This document shows positions 1 to 6,747 of a stretch of DNA of 8,744 nt, piece after piece. Source of the stretch: Nitrospina sp. (GTDB taxonomy: Bacteria > Nitrospinota > Nitrospinia > Nitrospinales > VA-1). A model generated the notes under the pieces. It made no database searches. It worked only from the letters and a program-made list of their open reading frames with translations, and was not told the DNA's origin. The position numbers and the translations under genes are program-made. Location of the stretch: the NCBI GenBank assembly GCA_003545625.1, contig DODH01000202.1, forward strand, positions 1-8,744, in the 5' to 3' direction. Within the stretch, counting starts at the first letter, position 1. Each line of letters starts with the position of its first letter.

Positions 1-501
1 AAAAAACTCCTGATGATATATGGTGGAGGATTACTTGTCCTGATCATAGCCATCGGTGTAGGGGCTTACTTTTTTCTTGGTGAAAAAGAGGGCGATGTGG
101 TTCCTTTAGAGGAACAGGCCGTTGAGGAGGAAATTATAGAGGAAGAAGAAGAGGTCAAAATTAAAAAGGTCAAAATTAAAAAGGTCAATATTTACAACCT
201 GGAACCTTTTTTCCTCCCTATTCGTGATGATGGCAAAGAAACAGGTAGATTTATATCTATAGCCGCAAATCTTTTATTAAGCAATAGAGTCTTGAAACAT
301 GAGATTGACAAGGTACTTCCTCTGGTTAGAAAAAATATTTATAATATTCTCCGAAGAAAGAGGCCCAGTGATTTCACCCTTGAACGCTTCCAGACCGAGG
401 AAAGAATCAAAAAAGAAATTCTGACCGCCTGCAACGCCCTGCTTTTAGGTGGTACCGGAACAATTACCGATGTTTTTTTCACCCGGTTCATGGTTAAATA
501 A
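1..501 (+). CDS. fliL: Flagellar basal body-associated protein FliL (5'-partial)
   Basis: FliL is a single-pass inner-membrane protein at the flagellar motor. Its periplasmic domain surrounds and supports the stator. The visible protein has a hydrophobic transmembrane helix (about residues 4-22 counted from the ATG at 13), an acidic linker with a run of glutamates (residues 38-47), a basic KIKKV repeat (residues 49-58), then a periplasmic domain ending in the typical FliL tail ITDVFFTRFMVK. The ATG at 13 starts inside the membrane helix. The frame is open leftwards to base 1 and reads KKLL, the basic cytoplasmic edge usual before this helix, so the true start most likely lies outside the window. 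From the ATG it is 162 aa, close to the normal FliL length. It heads a plus-strand series of flagellar genes, 75 nt before the next one. Family assignment is confident; the exact start is not visible. Confidence 0.85.
   Translation, partial: KKLLMIYGGGLLVLIIAIGVGAYFFLGEKEGDVVPLEEQAVEEEIIEEEEEVKIKKVKIKKVNIYNLEPFFLPIRDDGKETGRFISIAANLLLSNRVLKHEIDKVLPLVRKNIYNILRRKRPSDFTLERFQTEERIKKEILTACNALLLGGTGTITDVFFTRFMVK
154..188 (+). repeat. 15-nt perfect tandem repeat inside fliL
   Basis: The unit GTCAAAATTAAAAAG occurs twice without mismatch (154-168 and 169-183), followed by a partial third copy (GTCAA, 184-188). It keeps the reading frame and encodes VKIKK twice. It lies between the glutamate-rich linker and the periplasmic domain of FliL. 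The simplest reading is a recent in-frame slippage duplication. Confidence 0.8.
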
Positions 502-576
502 ACCATCCTCCGTCTTGACTTATCTTCTCAGGAGCCCATATTTAATTAGTCAGTAATAATAATTCAGGTTTCGATT

Positions 577-897
577 ATGCCTACAACACTTCCTGTTAAT
601 ACACAACAGGTTCTGCAGATGGGGACGCATACAGAAAAACTCCAGCATACTATGCAAACCCAGCCCACTGTCGTGGCTCAACAGGTTGACAAAGAACGAC
701 AACTGGCAGATGAGTTGAAGCGTAGACAGGTGCAGGATATGGACCCAGCTCATTTCCTGGAAGAAACAGACCCCCATACCAAAGCCAAAAAGCGGGTTAG
801 AGTCCGCAAAAAAAATCGTTCCAATACCGATGATGATAGCCTCGAACCTCCTCTCCCGGAAGACCCTTATCGAGGGAAAATAAATATCGTTGTCTGA
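577..897 (+). CDS. Hypothetical hydrophilic protein in flagellar operon (106 aa)
   Basis: I do not recognise a named family. The protein has no signal peptide or membrane segment and is very polar. Residues about 8-50 are glutamine- and threonine-rich and look helical (QQVLQMGTHTEKLQH, then DKERQLADELKRRQVQD), possibly a short coiled coil. Residues about 65-82 are strongly basic (KAKKRVRVRKKNR). The rest is acidic and proline-containing (LEPPLPEDPYRG) and ends in the beta-like KINIVV. Small glutamine-rich proteins with a helical start and a charged tail occur at similar places in flagellar operons of other bacteria; this is recollection, not a search result. A weak AGG lies 8 nt before the ATG. 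Its place between fliL and fliK suggests a flagellar role, such as a chaperone or assembly factor, but the sequence alone does not show one. Confidence 0.7.
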   Translation: MPTTLPVNTQQVLQMGTHTEKLQHTMQTQPTVVAQQVDKERQLADELKRRQVQDMDPAHFLEETDPHTKAKKRVRVRKKNRSNTDDDSLEPPLPEDPYRGKINIVV

Positions 898-961
898 CCC
901 TCAAAAACCTCACAGAATAAATCTAACTCATTGAAAATAAATAAATAATTGAGTTTTAGTC

Positions 962-991
962 TTCCACTGCAATATTGTGATTGTGGTGGAG
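962..991 (+). other. Stem-loop in fliK leader
   Basis: CCACTGCAAT (964-973) can pair along its full length with ATTGTGGTGG (980-989) around a 6-nt loop, counting two adjacent G-U pairs. T963-A990 and T962-G991 extend it, giving about 12 pairs in RNA. No T tract follows, so it is not a standard intrinsic terminator. It sits about 90 nt before the fliK start, in a 180-nt untranslated gap. It could be a processing, stability or leader-regulation element. Whether it folds in vivo is not known. Confidence 0.45.
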
Positions 992-1077
992 AGACAACTT
1001 GCCGATAAGGAAACAAGTCCTTTTTATTCGGGACTGATCACAAGAGCGACTAAACACCCCCCTTCAGTATAAAAAGA

Positions 1078-2601
1078 ATGTTTAAGAACTTTAGCCTCCT
1101 CGACAAGTCGACTCAGATAGAAAATTTGACTCAACAGGTCTTAAAAGTTCTTGGTGGCAAGGATTCCAATCCAGCAACTATCAAATTCATCAGCCAATTG
1201 CAGTCTGGCAATATTTTTAAGGCCGTTTTTGTGAAAAACCTTCCTGGAGGGAAAGGGGTTTTATCACTCAATGGCAATAAAGTAACCGTTGAATTGCCCA
1301 AGGAATTGTCTTTTAAAGGACAGAATGAGCAGAAGGATTTGACAAGAACATCCTTGACTAAGGGTCAAACAATAATTGTCCGTGTAGAAAACTCAGGATC
1401 TAAACCGGCTCTAAAAATTATTCCGCTTCCCTCCCATGAAGACCCGATTAAAAATGTGGAGGTTACAACGAATCTGACCTCCCGGGGGAAATCAATTTCC
1501 AGGTTTTTCGGCTTGGAAGAGTTTCATCAATCGCCTTCATCCAACATGACAAACGCTCGTGTTATCAGTATTTTGGATTCGAAATCTATATTGGTTGAAA
1601 CAGGGGGTAAGAGTTTTTCAGTGCCAGTGGCAAATGCAGAAAACTTCAAACCTGGCTCGCAGGTCAGTATATATTTCAAGAAAACGGAAAGTGGGAAGCA
1701 AACCGTATTGGTAGAAACGAGTACAAACCAAACAAAAAGATTGGATTTTAATTCATTAAAGCCCTATTTGCCAGCTCGAATGCCACTAGCAAAAATGGCG
1801 AACCTGCTTAGGAGCGAAATTCTTGATTCACCGGTGATTCCAGATTTAAAAATACAATCCGATGTGGTTGCGCGATTGCGAGATACTTTACGCTTGTTTC
1901 TCCCTAGCGAGGGGGAAATCCCCAATGCAACGCAAGTGCGACAACAAGTAGAATCATCTGGAATTAATTATGAGGCAAAAGTGCGGCAGGTCCTTGAGTT
2001 TCCTTCAAGTATTCAGGCCCGCAAAGAATTAGCCAGCGATTTAAAAGGTTTGTTGCTGGAACTTTTTCATTCTACAGACCAGACCCCTGAAAAGGTGGTT
2101 CAGAAAGTTCCTGGTCGGTTTGCCGAGTTTCGACAAACAATCAAATATGCCATCGATAATATTGAGCTCAACCAGCTTTCTTCACAAATATCGAAGCAGG
2201 AAAACCAGCCACTGGTAATTCAGATTCCCAATCCATTGAGATCCGGAAATAAAACTATCCAATTATTTGTACGTGACGATTCCTCAGAAAGCGAGACCGG
2301 GAACAAAGACCAAAAAAAGAGCCATCATGTAGCTTTTTTTCTAGATCTTTCTTTCCTGGGGAAAATTAAGATTAACGCAAAGATGAATCAGGAGAGCTTG
2401 TCCGTAAGCATTAATGTAGAGAGTGAAGAAATCGCCAGTTTCATACGCCACAGAGCAAGTGATTTTGAAGAAAAAATGAATGGGGATGAAATTAACACGT
2501 CGGTGGAATGTTATGTAACCCATGAAGTCAAACCGGAAAAAGATAATCTGATTGAATTACTGGTAAGTCAAAACACATCGCTTATAAATATCAAGACATG
2601 A
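1078..2601 (+). CDS. fliK: Flagellar hook-length control protein FliK-like
   Basis: FliK is an exported ruler protein. It measures the growing hook and, through its C-terminal domain, tells FlhB to switch export from rod/hook to filament substrates. Here the C-terminal third (about residues 375-487) matches the Flg_hook domain pattern: LRSGNKTIQLFVRD, a variable acidic loop, then FFLDLSFLGKIKINAKM and VECYVTHEV. The middle contains SSGINYEAKV and DLKGLLLEL (about 293-329), a combination common in long FliK proteins. Two beta-rich segments (about 45-116 and 159-214) look like copies of one module. At 507 aa it is within the long end of the family. No signal peptide is expected, because FliK leaves by the flagellar type III route. 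The ATG has no clear Shine-Dalgarno, only AAAAAG just upstream. The stop overlaps the next gene by ATGA, which suggests translational coupling to the FlhB-like protein. Confidence 0.8.
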   Translation: MFKNFSLLDKSTQIENLTQQVLKVLGGKDSNPATIKFISQLQSGNIFKAVFVKNLPGGKGVLSLNGNKVTVELPKELSFKGQNEQKDLTRTSLTKGQTIIVRVENSGSKPALKIIPLPSHEDPIKNVEVTTNLTSRGKSISRFFGLEEFHQSPSSNMTNARVISILDSKSILVETGGKSFSVPVANAENFKPGSQVSIYFKKTESGKQTVLVETSTNQTKRLDFNSLKPYLPARMPLAKMANLLRSEILDSPVIPDLKIQSDVVARLRDTLRLFLPSEGEIPNATQVRQQVESSGINYEAKVRQVLEFPSSIQARKELASDLKGLLLELFHSTDQTPEKVVQKVPGRFAEFRQTIKYAIDNIELNQLSSQISKQENQPLVIQIPNPLRSGNKTIQLFVRDDSSESETGNKDQKKSHHVAFFLDLSFLGKIKINAKMNQESLSVSINVESEEIASFIRHRASDFEEKMNGDEINTSVECYVTHEVKPEKDNLIELLVSQNTSLINIKT

Positions 2602-2894
2602 AACAAAACCAAACAAAAAATTTAGCCATATCCCTTAAGTATAGTTGGGGCAGCAACCATGCTCCAAAAGTGACTGCCAAAGGGCAGGGCTGGGTAGCCG
2701 AAAAAATTATTGCTATGGCAGAGCAACAAAATATCCCGATAAAAAAGGATAAGGATCTGGTTGCGTTGCTGGAAAAAGTTGATGTTGGACGGGAAATTCC
2801 AGAGTCATTATATAAACTGGTTGCGGAGCTTCTTGCCTGGGTTTATCAGTTAAATAATGAATACTCTAAAAACCGAAAAACCAACAGAGTCTAG
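2598..2894 (+). CDS. Stand-alone FlhB C-terminal domain homologue (FhlB/YlqH type)
   Basis: This 98-aa protein corresponds to the cytoplasmic domain of FlhB after its autocleavage site. Visible matches are AISLKYSW (9-16), APKVTAKGQGWVAEKI (22-37), the segment QNIPI with the following leucines (44-58), and VGREIPESLYKLVAELLAWVYQL (63-85). These are the conserved blocks of FlhB/YscU C-terminal domains. It lacks the FlhB membrane helices and the NPTH autocleavage motif, so it is not a truncated full-length FlhB but the known small-protein type (FhlB, YlqH). Such proteins can substitute for or compete with FlhB-C in substrate recognition. It overlaps the upstream fliK by ATGA and probably ends the flagellar transcription unit in this window, since T-rich terminator-like sequence follows. 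No Shine-Dalgarno is evident, consistent with translation by re-initiation. Confidence 0.85.
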   Translation: MKQNQTKNLAISLKYSWGSNHAPKVTAKGQGWVAEKIIAMAEQQNIPIKKDKDLVALLEKVDVGREIPESLYKLVAELLAWVYQLNNEYSKNRKTNRV

Positions 2895-2918
2895 GGTTTA
2901 AAGTGCCGGGTTTTTTTA
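2869..2918 (+). terminator. Weak intrinsic terminator-like sequence after flhB-like gene
   Basis: A run of seven T (2911-2917) is preceded by GGG. AAAAACC (2876-2882) can pair with GGTTTTT (2909-2915), or its AAACC part with the nearer GGTTT (2895-2899). The stems are A-T rich and partly use the T tract itself, so termination strength is doubtful. Its position, at the stop codon of the last gene of the flagellar group and before a new promoter-like region, supports the call. Confidence 0.35.
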
Positions 2919-2930
2919 TAGAAATAGCAC

Positions 2931-2993
2931 CCTTTGATGATAGTATTATTCCGATTTATCTTGACCTCGCATGTAGCCTTTGATATCCTTTGA
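2931..2993 (+). repeat. Three CCTTTGA direct repeats upstream of mltD
   Basis: CCTTTGA occurs at 2931-2937, 2977-2983 and 2987-2993. The last two start exactly 10 nt apart, one helical turn, and flank or overlap the candidate -10 element at 2984-2989. This layout is what a repressor or activator site would look like, but no regulator is encoded nearby to support it. Confidence 0.4.
2961..2989 (+). promoter_or_regulatory. Candidate sigma70-type promoter for mltD
   Basis: TTGACC (2961-2966, five of six matches to the -35 consensus) and TATCCT (2984-2989, four of six to the -10 consensus) are separated by 17 nt, the optimal spacing. It would start transcription near 2996, leaving a leader of about 125 nt before the TTG start codon. 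No sigma28 or sigma54 flagellar promoter pattern was seen here, so the transglycosylase gene is probably expressed separately from the flagellar genes. Confidence 0.4.
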
Positions 2994-3120
2994 AATCAAC
3001 GCGTTACTATGGTTTTGGTGATAGCGTGCAGGGTTATAGCATTTGATTTTTTACCCTTTATGTTCGCAGGCGTAAAAAATTTTCTGCAAAAATAATTCTT
3101 TTGAAATAGAAAGCCAGCAA

Positions 3121-5316
3121 TTGCTACGATCCATTAAAATCCTCATAATTTTCTTTGTCTTTTCGTCGACTTCATGGTTTCTTGGTAATGCCAGCGCCAG
3201 TTTCTCGTATGAAGTTCATACTCTGAGTCAATATCACTTTTCCACCCCTCCGGGCCTTCAAAATAAAGTCGAATTCTGGAAAAAGATTTATTCCGAATAC
3301 AGCACCAAACACGCGGTGGTTCACGATATTAGGAATCTGGACATTGTCTATGAGGTTGTTTATTTGGGTGAGAAGCCGTTATCCCGAAGAGCCCGAGAGC
3401 GTAAACTGGAAAAAACCAAAAAGAAGTACAGGAATATTTTGCGCAGGATAGCCAAAACAAAAAATAAGGCGCAATTGAAAGGCGACGATAAAAGAGTTTT
3501 CGCGTTGGTTAAAAAGGATTTTTATAGAGCTTCGAGAAATATACGGGCTCAACTCGGCCAGAAGGACCGTTTTAGGGAAGGGATTGAGCGCTCGGGCCTG
3601 TATATGGACGAAATCAAACGGATCTTGAAAGAATTCAACCTTCCTGTGGAACTGAGTCTGCTTCCCCATGTCGAGTCCTCTTTTCAGATCGGTGCATATT
3701 CAAGCGCCGGCGCGGCGGGGATCTGGCAATTCACCCGAGGCACGGGGCGGTTGTTCATGCGTGTTGGATATGATGTAGATGAAAGACGAGACCCGATACT
3801 GGCTACTTATGGTGCCGCCAAACTGTTAAAAAAGAATTTTCAAAGCGTGGGATCCTGGCCCTTGGCAATTACCGCTTATAACCACGGTTTACAGGGGATG
3901 AAACGCGCAAAAAAAAGGTTTGGGAGCGATATTGTAAAAGTAATAGCTAAATATAAAAGCCGAACTTTTGGTTTTGCCTCGAAAAATTTTTATGCGGAGT
4001 TTCTTGCCGCACTGCACGTAATTAAAAATCAGAATAAGTATTTTCCGAAACTGGTTATAAAAAAACCAATTCGAAAGGTTTCTCTTGTACTGCCCGATTA
4101 TATTCATATTCGAACAGCTATGAATTATTTTAATATGTCGCGAGAAGAATTAGCGGAAGCGAACCCTTCTCTCAGACGCCCGGTTTTAAATGGGGAGAAA
4201 CGCATCCCAAAAGGATTTGTTTTTCAGGCTCCACTCAGGAAGATTGATAATTTGATGGCTCGATATGGACAAATTCCACAAAAGGTTAAGTATGGAAGTC
4301 AATTGCGATCCAAGTGGTATACCGTCAGAAGAGGGGATACATTGTCAGGAATTGCTTTGCGTTTTGGGACAACGGTAGGATCTTTGAAAGGTTTCAATAA
4401 TTTAGGCAGGCGCAATCGCATTTATGTCGGTCAGGTTCTGCAATTGCCCAGAAGAAATTCCCGACGCCAGCCTACATTTCGGCTGGCTAAACTGGATTCC
4501 AGCAAATATTCAACAACAATTGTTTCTTATAGGGTTCGCCGACACGACAACCTTTCTAAAATCGCAAAGCGGTTTGACACTAATGTAAGCCATCTTACTC
4601 GTATCAACCGATTCCGAAATCCTGATTCTCTTTATCCGGGACAAAAAATAAAAGTTCCCCGTCGAGAAATAATTGGTGGGCAAATTAAGCTAGCATCAAG
4701 TAACGTAAAAACCCGGGCTTTTAAATTGTCGGTAAATCGCCCACAGGTATCCAAATCATCAAATACCGCGAAAAAGTCAACGAAAATAAAAACAGCAAGG
4801 GCCGTTTCACCGGGCACTCTTCAAGTAGCCCGGAACAGTACCGATCGTATCAACAAAAACCGTCCAGCTTTTAAACCGGTATCGTTTTCTCTTGACGGGG
4901 ATTCTGATTCTCTTATAGGCACCATCACTGTCGATTTTGATGAAACGCTCAGCCATTATGCAGAATGGTCGCGACAATCCATAAAAGCGTTGAGAAGGAT
5001 GAACCGGATTGGCAAAAGAGGTGTCATAGTAGTTCACGATAAGATTCGCGTTAGTTTTTCCAAGACCCGCCCCGGAAATTTCGAAGAAAAAAGGCAGGAA
5101 TATCATAAGGCAATTCAGGAAGACTTTTTCAATAATTATGAAATCAGCAAATTAGCCATAAGAAGTGTTGAAAAGGGTGAGACCTTATGGGAAATATGTA
5201 ACGAGATTTATACCATTCCTCTTTGGCTTTTGAGTAGCTACAATGCTGAGAAAGATATTAATTCACTTGCCGTTGGTGAGCCCATTGTCATACCCGTAAT
5301 TATTCCTAAGGCATAA
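3121..5316 (+). CDS. mltD: MltD-like lytic murein transglycosylase with LysM domains
   Basis: This enzyme cleaves the beta-1,4 bond between MurNAc and GlcNAc in peptidoglycan, forming 1,6-anhydro products, in the periplasm. Residues 1-26 form a signal peptide (basic start, hydrophobic core, cut after ASA). There is no lipobox cysteine, unlike E. coli MltD. A lysine/arginine-rich helical stretch (85-150) precedes the SLT domain (about 168-300). The SLT domain has the catalytic glutamate E185 in LPHVESSF, then AGAAGIWQF (196-204) and ITAYNHG (250-256). LysM domains lie at 399-443 (YTVRRGDTLSGIA) and 469-513 (YRVRRHDNLSKIA). Divergent ones lie near 600-646 and 680-725 (VEKGETLWEI). A basic Ser/Thr linker (514-590) separates the pairs. 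TTG at 3121 is chosen because an in-frame stop lies at 3073-3075, no better start codon lies between, and the signal peptide begins right there. It is longer than E. coli MltD. Confidence 0.9.
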   Translation: MLRSIKILIIFFVFSSTSWFLGNASASFSYEVHTLSQYHFSTPPGLQNKVEFWKKIYSEYSTKHAVVHDIRNLDIVYEVVYLGEKPLSRRARERKLEKTKKKYRNILRRIAKTKNKAQLKGDDKRVFALVKKDFYRASRNIRAQLGQKDRFREGIERSGLYMDEIKRILKEFNLPVELSLLPHVESSFQIGAYSSAGAAGIWQFTRGTGRLFMRVGYDVDERRDPILATYGAAKLLKKNFQSVGSWPLAITAYNHGLQGMKRAKKRFGSDIVKVIAKYKSRTFGFASKNFYAEFLAALHVIKNQNKYFPKLVIKKPIRKVSLVLPDYIHIRTAMNYFNMSREELAEANPSLRRPVLNGEKRIPKGFVFQAPLRKIDNLMARYGQIPQKVKYGSQLRSKWYTVRRGDTLSGIALRFGTTVGSLKGFNNLGRRNRIYVGQVLQLPRRNSRRQPTFRLAKLDSSKYSTTIVSYRVRRHDNLSKIAKRFDTNVSHLTRINRFRNPDSLYPGQKIKVPRREIIGGQIKLASSNVKTRAFKLSVNRPQVSKSSNTAKKSTKIKTARAVSPGTLQVARNSTDRINKNRPAFKPVSFSLDGDSDSLIGTITVDFDETLSHYAEWSRQSIKALRRMNRIGKRGVIVVHDKIRVSFSKTRPGNFEEKRQEYHKAIQEDFFNNYEISKLAIRSVEKGETLWEICNEIYTIPLWLLSSYNAEKDINSLAVGEPIVIPVIIPKA

Positions 5317-5329
5317 AAACACCTGAGTT

Positions 5330-6088
5330 TTATTCTTTCCTGGAAAAATAATTCAGTGCCGTATCAATGGCCACTAAATGGGCTTCTATCCGTACAGCCA
5401 TTGAAAACTTGGTGGCAGTTTCCAATGTCAGGCATCTTCTTGTTCCTTTGAAGAACGAGTATAAAGCCATGGGCCACCAATCCATGGATTCGAAATCGTT
5501 TTCTGGGATTATAATTCCTTCTTGGGCGGAACAACCATCTATCTCACCATTTAGATTTATGGGCATGATATTTTTCACATCCTGCAGTATTTTTTTCCCC
5601 AAGCTATCATCTTCCGCACGCCTTCCCTTTTGATACAGGTAATATCCAGGGGTCATGAAATCCTCATGAAGCTCAATTGTCAGATCATAGTATTTGTCAA
5701 AAATGGACATTGCGAACTTAACTTCCTGCGGGGGTGAGTCATGTTTAAATAATCGATTCAAGTCTTTGCCTTCATGGTTTTCTCTCGATCCATATTCATA
5801 GCCATAGGGGTTCAAGCAGGGCAAAAAGGTCAACTCCCATACATCAGCAAAATTTTCAAAGCGGTTGTTTTCCAGGAATGAACAAATTGCCTCCACACCA
5901 CTTGGTTCATCGCCATGAATTCCTGCCGATATCAGTGCCTTAAGCCGATTTCCTTCACCCAAAACAAATTTGACCAAGGAATACTTCGGGGTTTCCATAA
6001 GATGGTTTATGGCAAACTCATTTTCCCCAGGCAAATGTTTACGTAATCTGGAGTAAATTATTTCAATATCATTTTTCTTGAAATTCAT
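5330..6088 (-). CDS. M14-family zinc carboxypeptidase / AstE-aspartoacylase-like hydrolase
   Basis: The 252-aa protein has the metal site of the M14 fold: HGDE gives H58 and E61, and ELHED gives H141. NPYGYEYG (93-100), R102 and DLNR (109-112) match the substrate-binding block, and E223 in LTLETAT is the probable catalytic glutamate. Members split into metallocarboxypeptidases that trim peptides, including peptidoglycan stem peptides, and deacylases such as succinylglutamate desuccinylase or aspartoacylase. The short length and absence of a signal peptide suggest a cytoplasmic enzyme of the small M14 type, but the substrate cannot be read from the sequence. It is the last gene of a three-gene minus-strand operon. 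Its ATG overlaps the nth stop by ATGA, with no visible Shine-Dalgarno, so translation is likely coupled. Its stop lies 13 nt from the convergent mltD stop. Confidence 0.8.
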   Translation of the reverse strand: MNFKKNDIEIIYSRLRKHLPGENEFAINHLMETPKYSLVKFVLGEGNRLKALISAGIHGDEPSGVEAICSFLENNRFENFADVWELTFLPCLNPYGYEYGSRENHEGKDLNRLFKHDSPPQEVKFAMSIFDKYYDLTIELHEDFMTPGYYLYQKGRRAEDDSLGKKILQDVKNIMPINLNGEIDGCSAQEGIIIPENDFESMDWWPMALYSFFKGTRRCLTLETATKFSMAVRIEAHLVAIDTALNYFSRKE

Positions 6089-6747
6089 GACTTGTTTTCA
6101 TCGTTCGTCTTTTCGGTAAAACTACATTCCTGTTTGATAACGCATTTTTGGCAGTTAAAATTCTTGGCTGTGCAAGTATATCGTCCATGAAGAATGAGAT
6201 AACGGTGGGCATTTTTCAACCATTTCTTAGGAGTCACCTCTAAAAGTTTTAATTCCGTTTCCAATACAGATTTTCCAGGTGCTAATCCCGTGCGGTTTGC
6301 CACTCGAAAGACATGAGTATCTACAGCGATTGTAGGGTTGCCAAATCCTTCATTCAATACTACATTAGCTGTTTTGCGTCCTACGCCAGGCAAATTTTCC
6401 AAGTCTTCCCGGGTATCAGGAACTCTCCCATTATGTTTCTCCAGTAAAATTTTACAGGTATTTATAATATTTTTAGATTTAGCAGGGGCCAAGCCTATAG
6501 GTTTGATAATTTTTGCAAGTTTGGATTGCCCCAGGGCTAACATTTCAGTTGGGGTAGGGCATAAGGAGAAAAGAGAGGGGGTAACTTTATTTACCGTTTT
6601 ATCTGTAGATTGAGCACTTAAAATGACTGATATAAGAAGCTCATAATGATTTTTGAATACCAGTTCCGATTTAGCCTCTGATAAATTCTTGGCAAGCTTT
6701 TGGTATAGGCGATTTATATTTCTAGGGCTTATTAACTTTTTGCCCAT
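6085..6747 (-). CDS. nth: Endonuclease III, DNA glycosylase/AP lyase
   Basis: Endonuclease III removes oxidised pyrimidines from DNA and nicks the abasic site, starting base excision repair. The 220-aa protein has the expected length. Visible landmarks are LLISVILSAQSTDKTVN (37-53), the helix-hairpin-helix LPGVGRKTANVV (119-130) with the catalytic lysine K125, the catalytic aspartate D143 in AVDTHVFRV, and the [4Fe-4S] cluster cysteines C192, C199, C202 and C208 (C-x6-C-x2-C-x5-C). All correspond to the E. coli enzyme with an offset of five residues, so it should be active. The ATG follows directly on the stop codon of the upstream FGE-like gene (TAAATG), and its own stop overlaps the M14 gene by ATGA. 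Translation is therefore probably coupled on both sides. Confidence 0.96.
   Translation of the reverse strand: MGKKLISPRNINRLYQKLAKNLSEAKSELVFKNHYELLISVILSAQSTDKTVNKVTPSLFSLCPTPTEMLALGQSKLAKIIKPIGLAPAKSKNIINTCKILLEKHNGRVPDTREDLENLPGVGRKTANVVLNEGFGNPTIAVDTHVFRVANRTGLAPGKSVLETELKLLEVTPKKWLKNAHRYLILHGRYTCTAKNFNCQKCVIKQECSFTEKTNDENKS

Noticed and set aside
927..957. Inverted repeat AACTCA ... TGAGTT after the 106-aa gene as a terminator
   Set aside because: Only six A-T-rich pairs around a long loop, with no T tract after it. Too weak to call.
984..1002. Possible sigma54 promoter (TGG...TTGC) before fliK
   Set aside because: The GG and GC elements are 13 nt apart from first base to first base (988 to 1001) instead of the required 12, and the TGG is not followed by CAC.
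3005..3032. Hairpin CTAT...ATAG in the mltD leader as a riboswitch
   Set aside because: Only four pairs plus a bulged extension. No known riboswitch core motif is visible.
5312..5335. Bidirectional terminator between mltD and the M14 gene
   Set aside because: AAAAC/GTTTT can pair around a six-base loop, but the stem is five A-T-rich pairs with only a short T run. A 13-nt gap between convergent stops could need one, but the sequence does not support a call.
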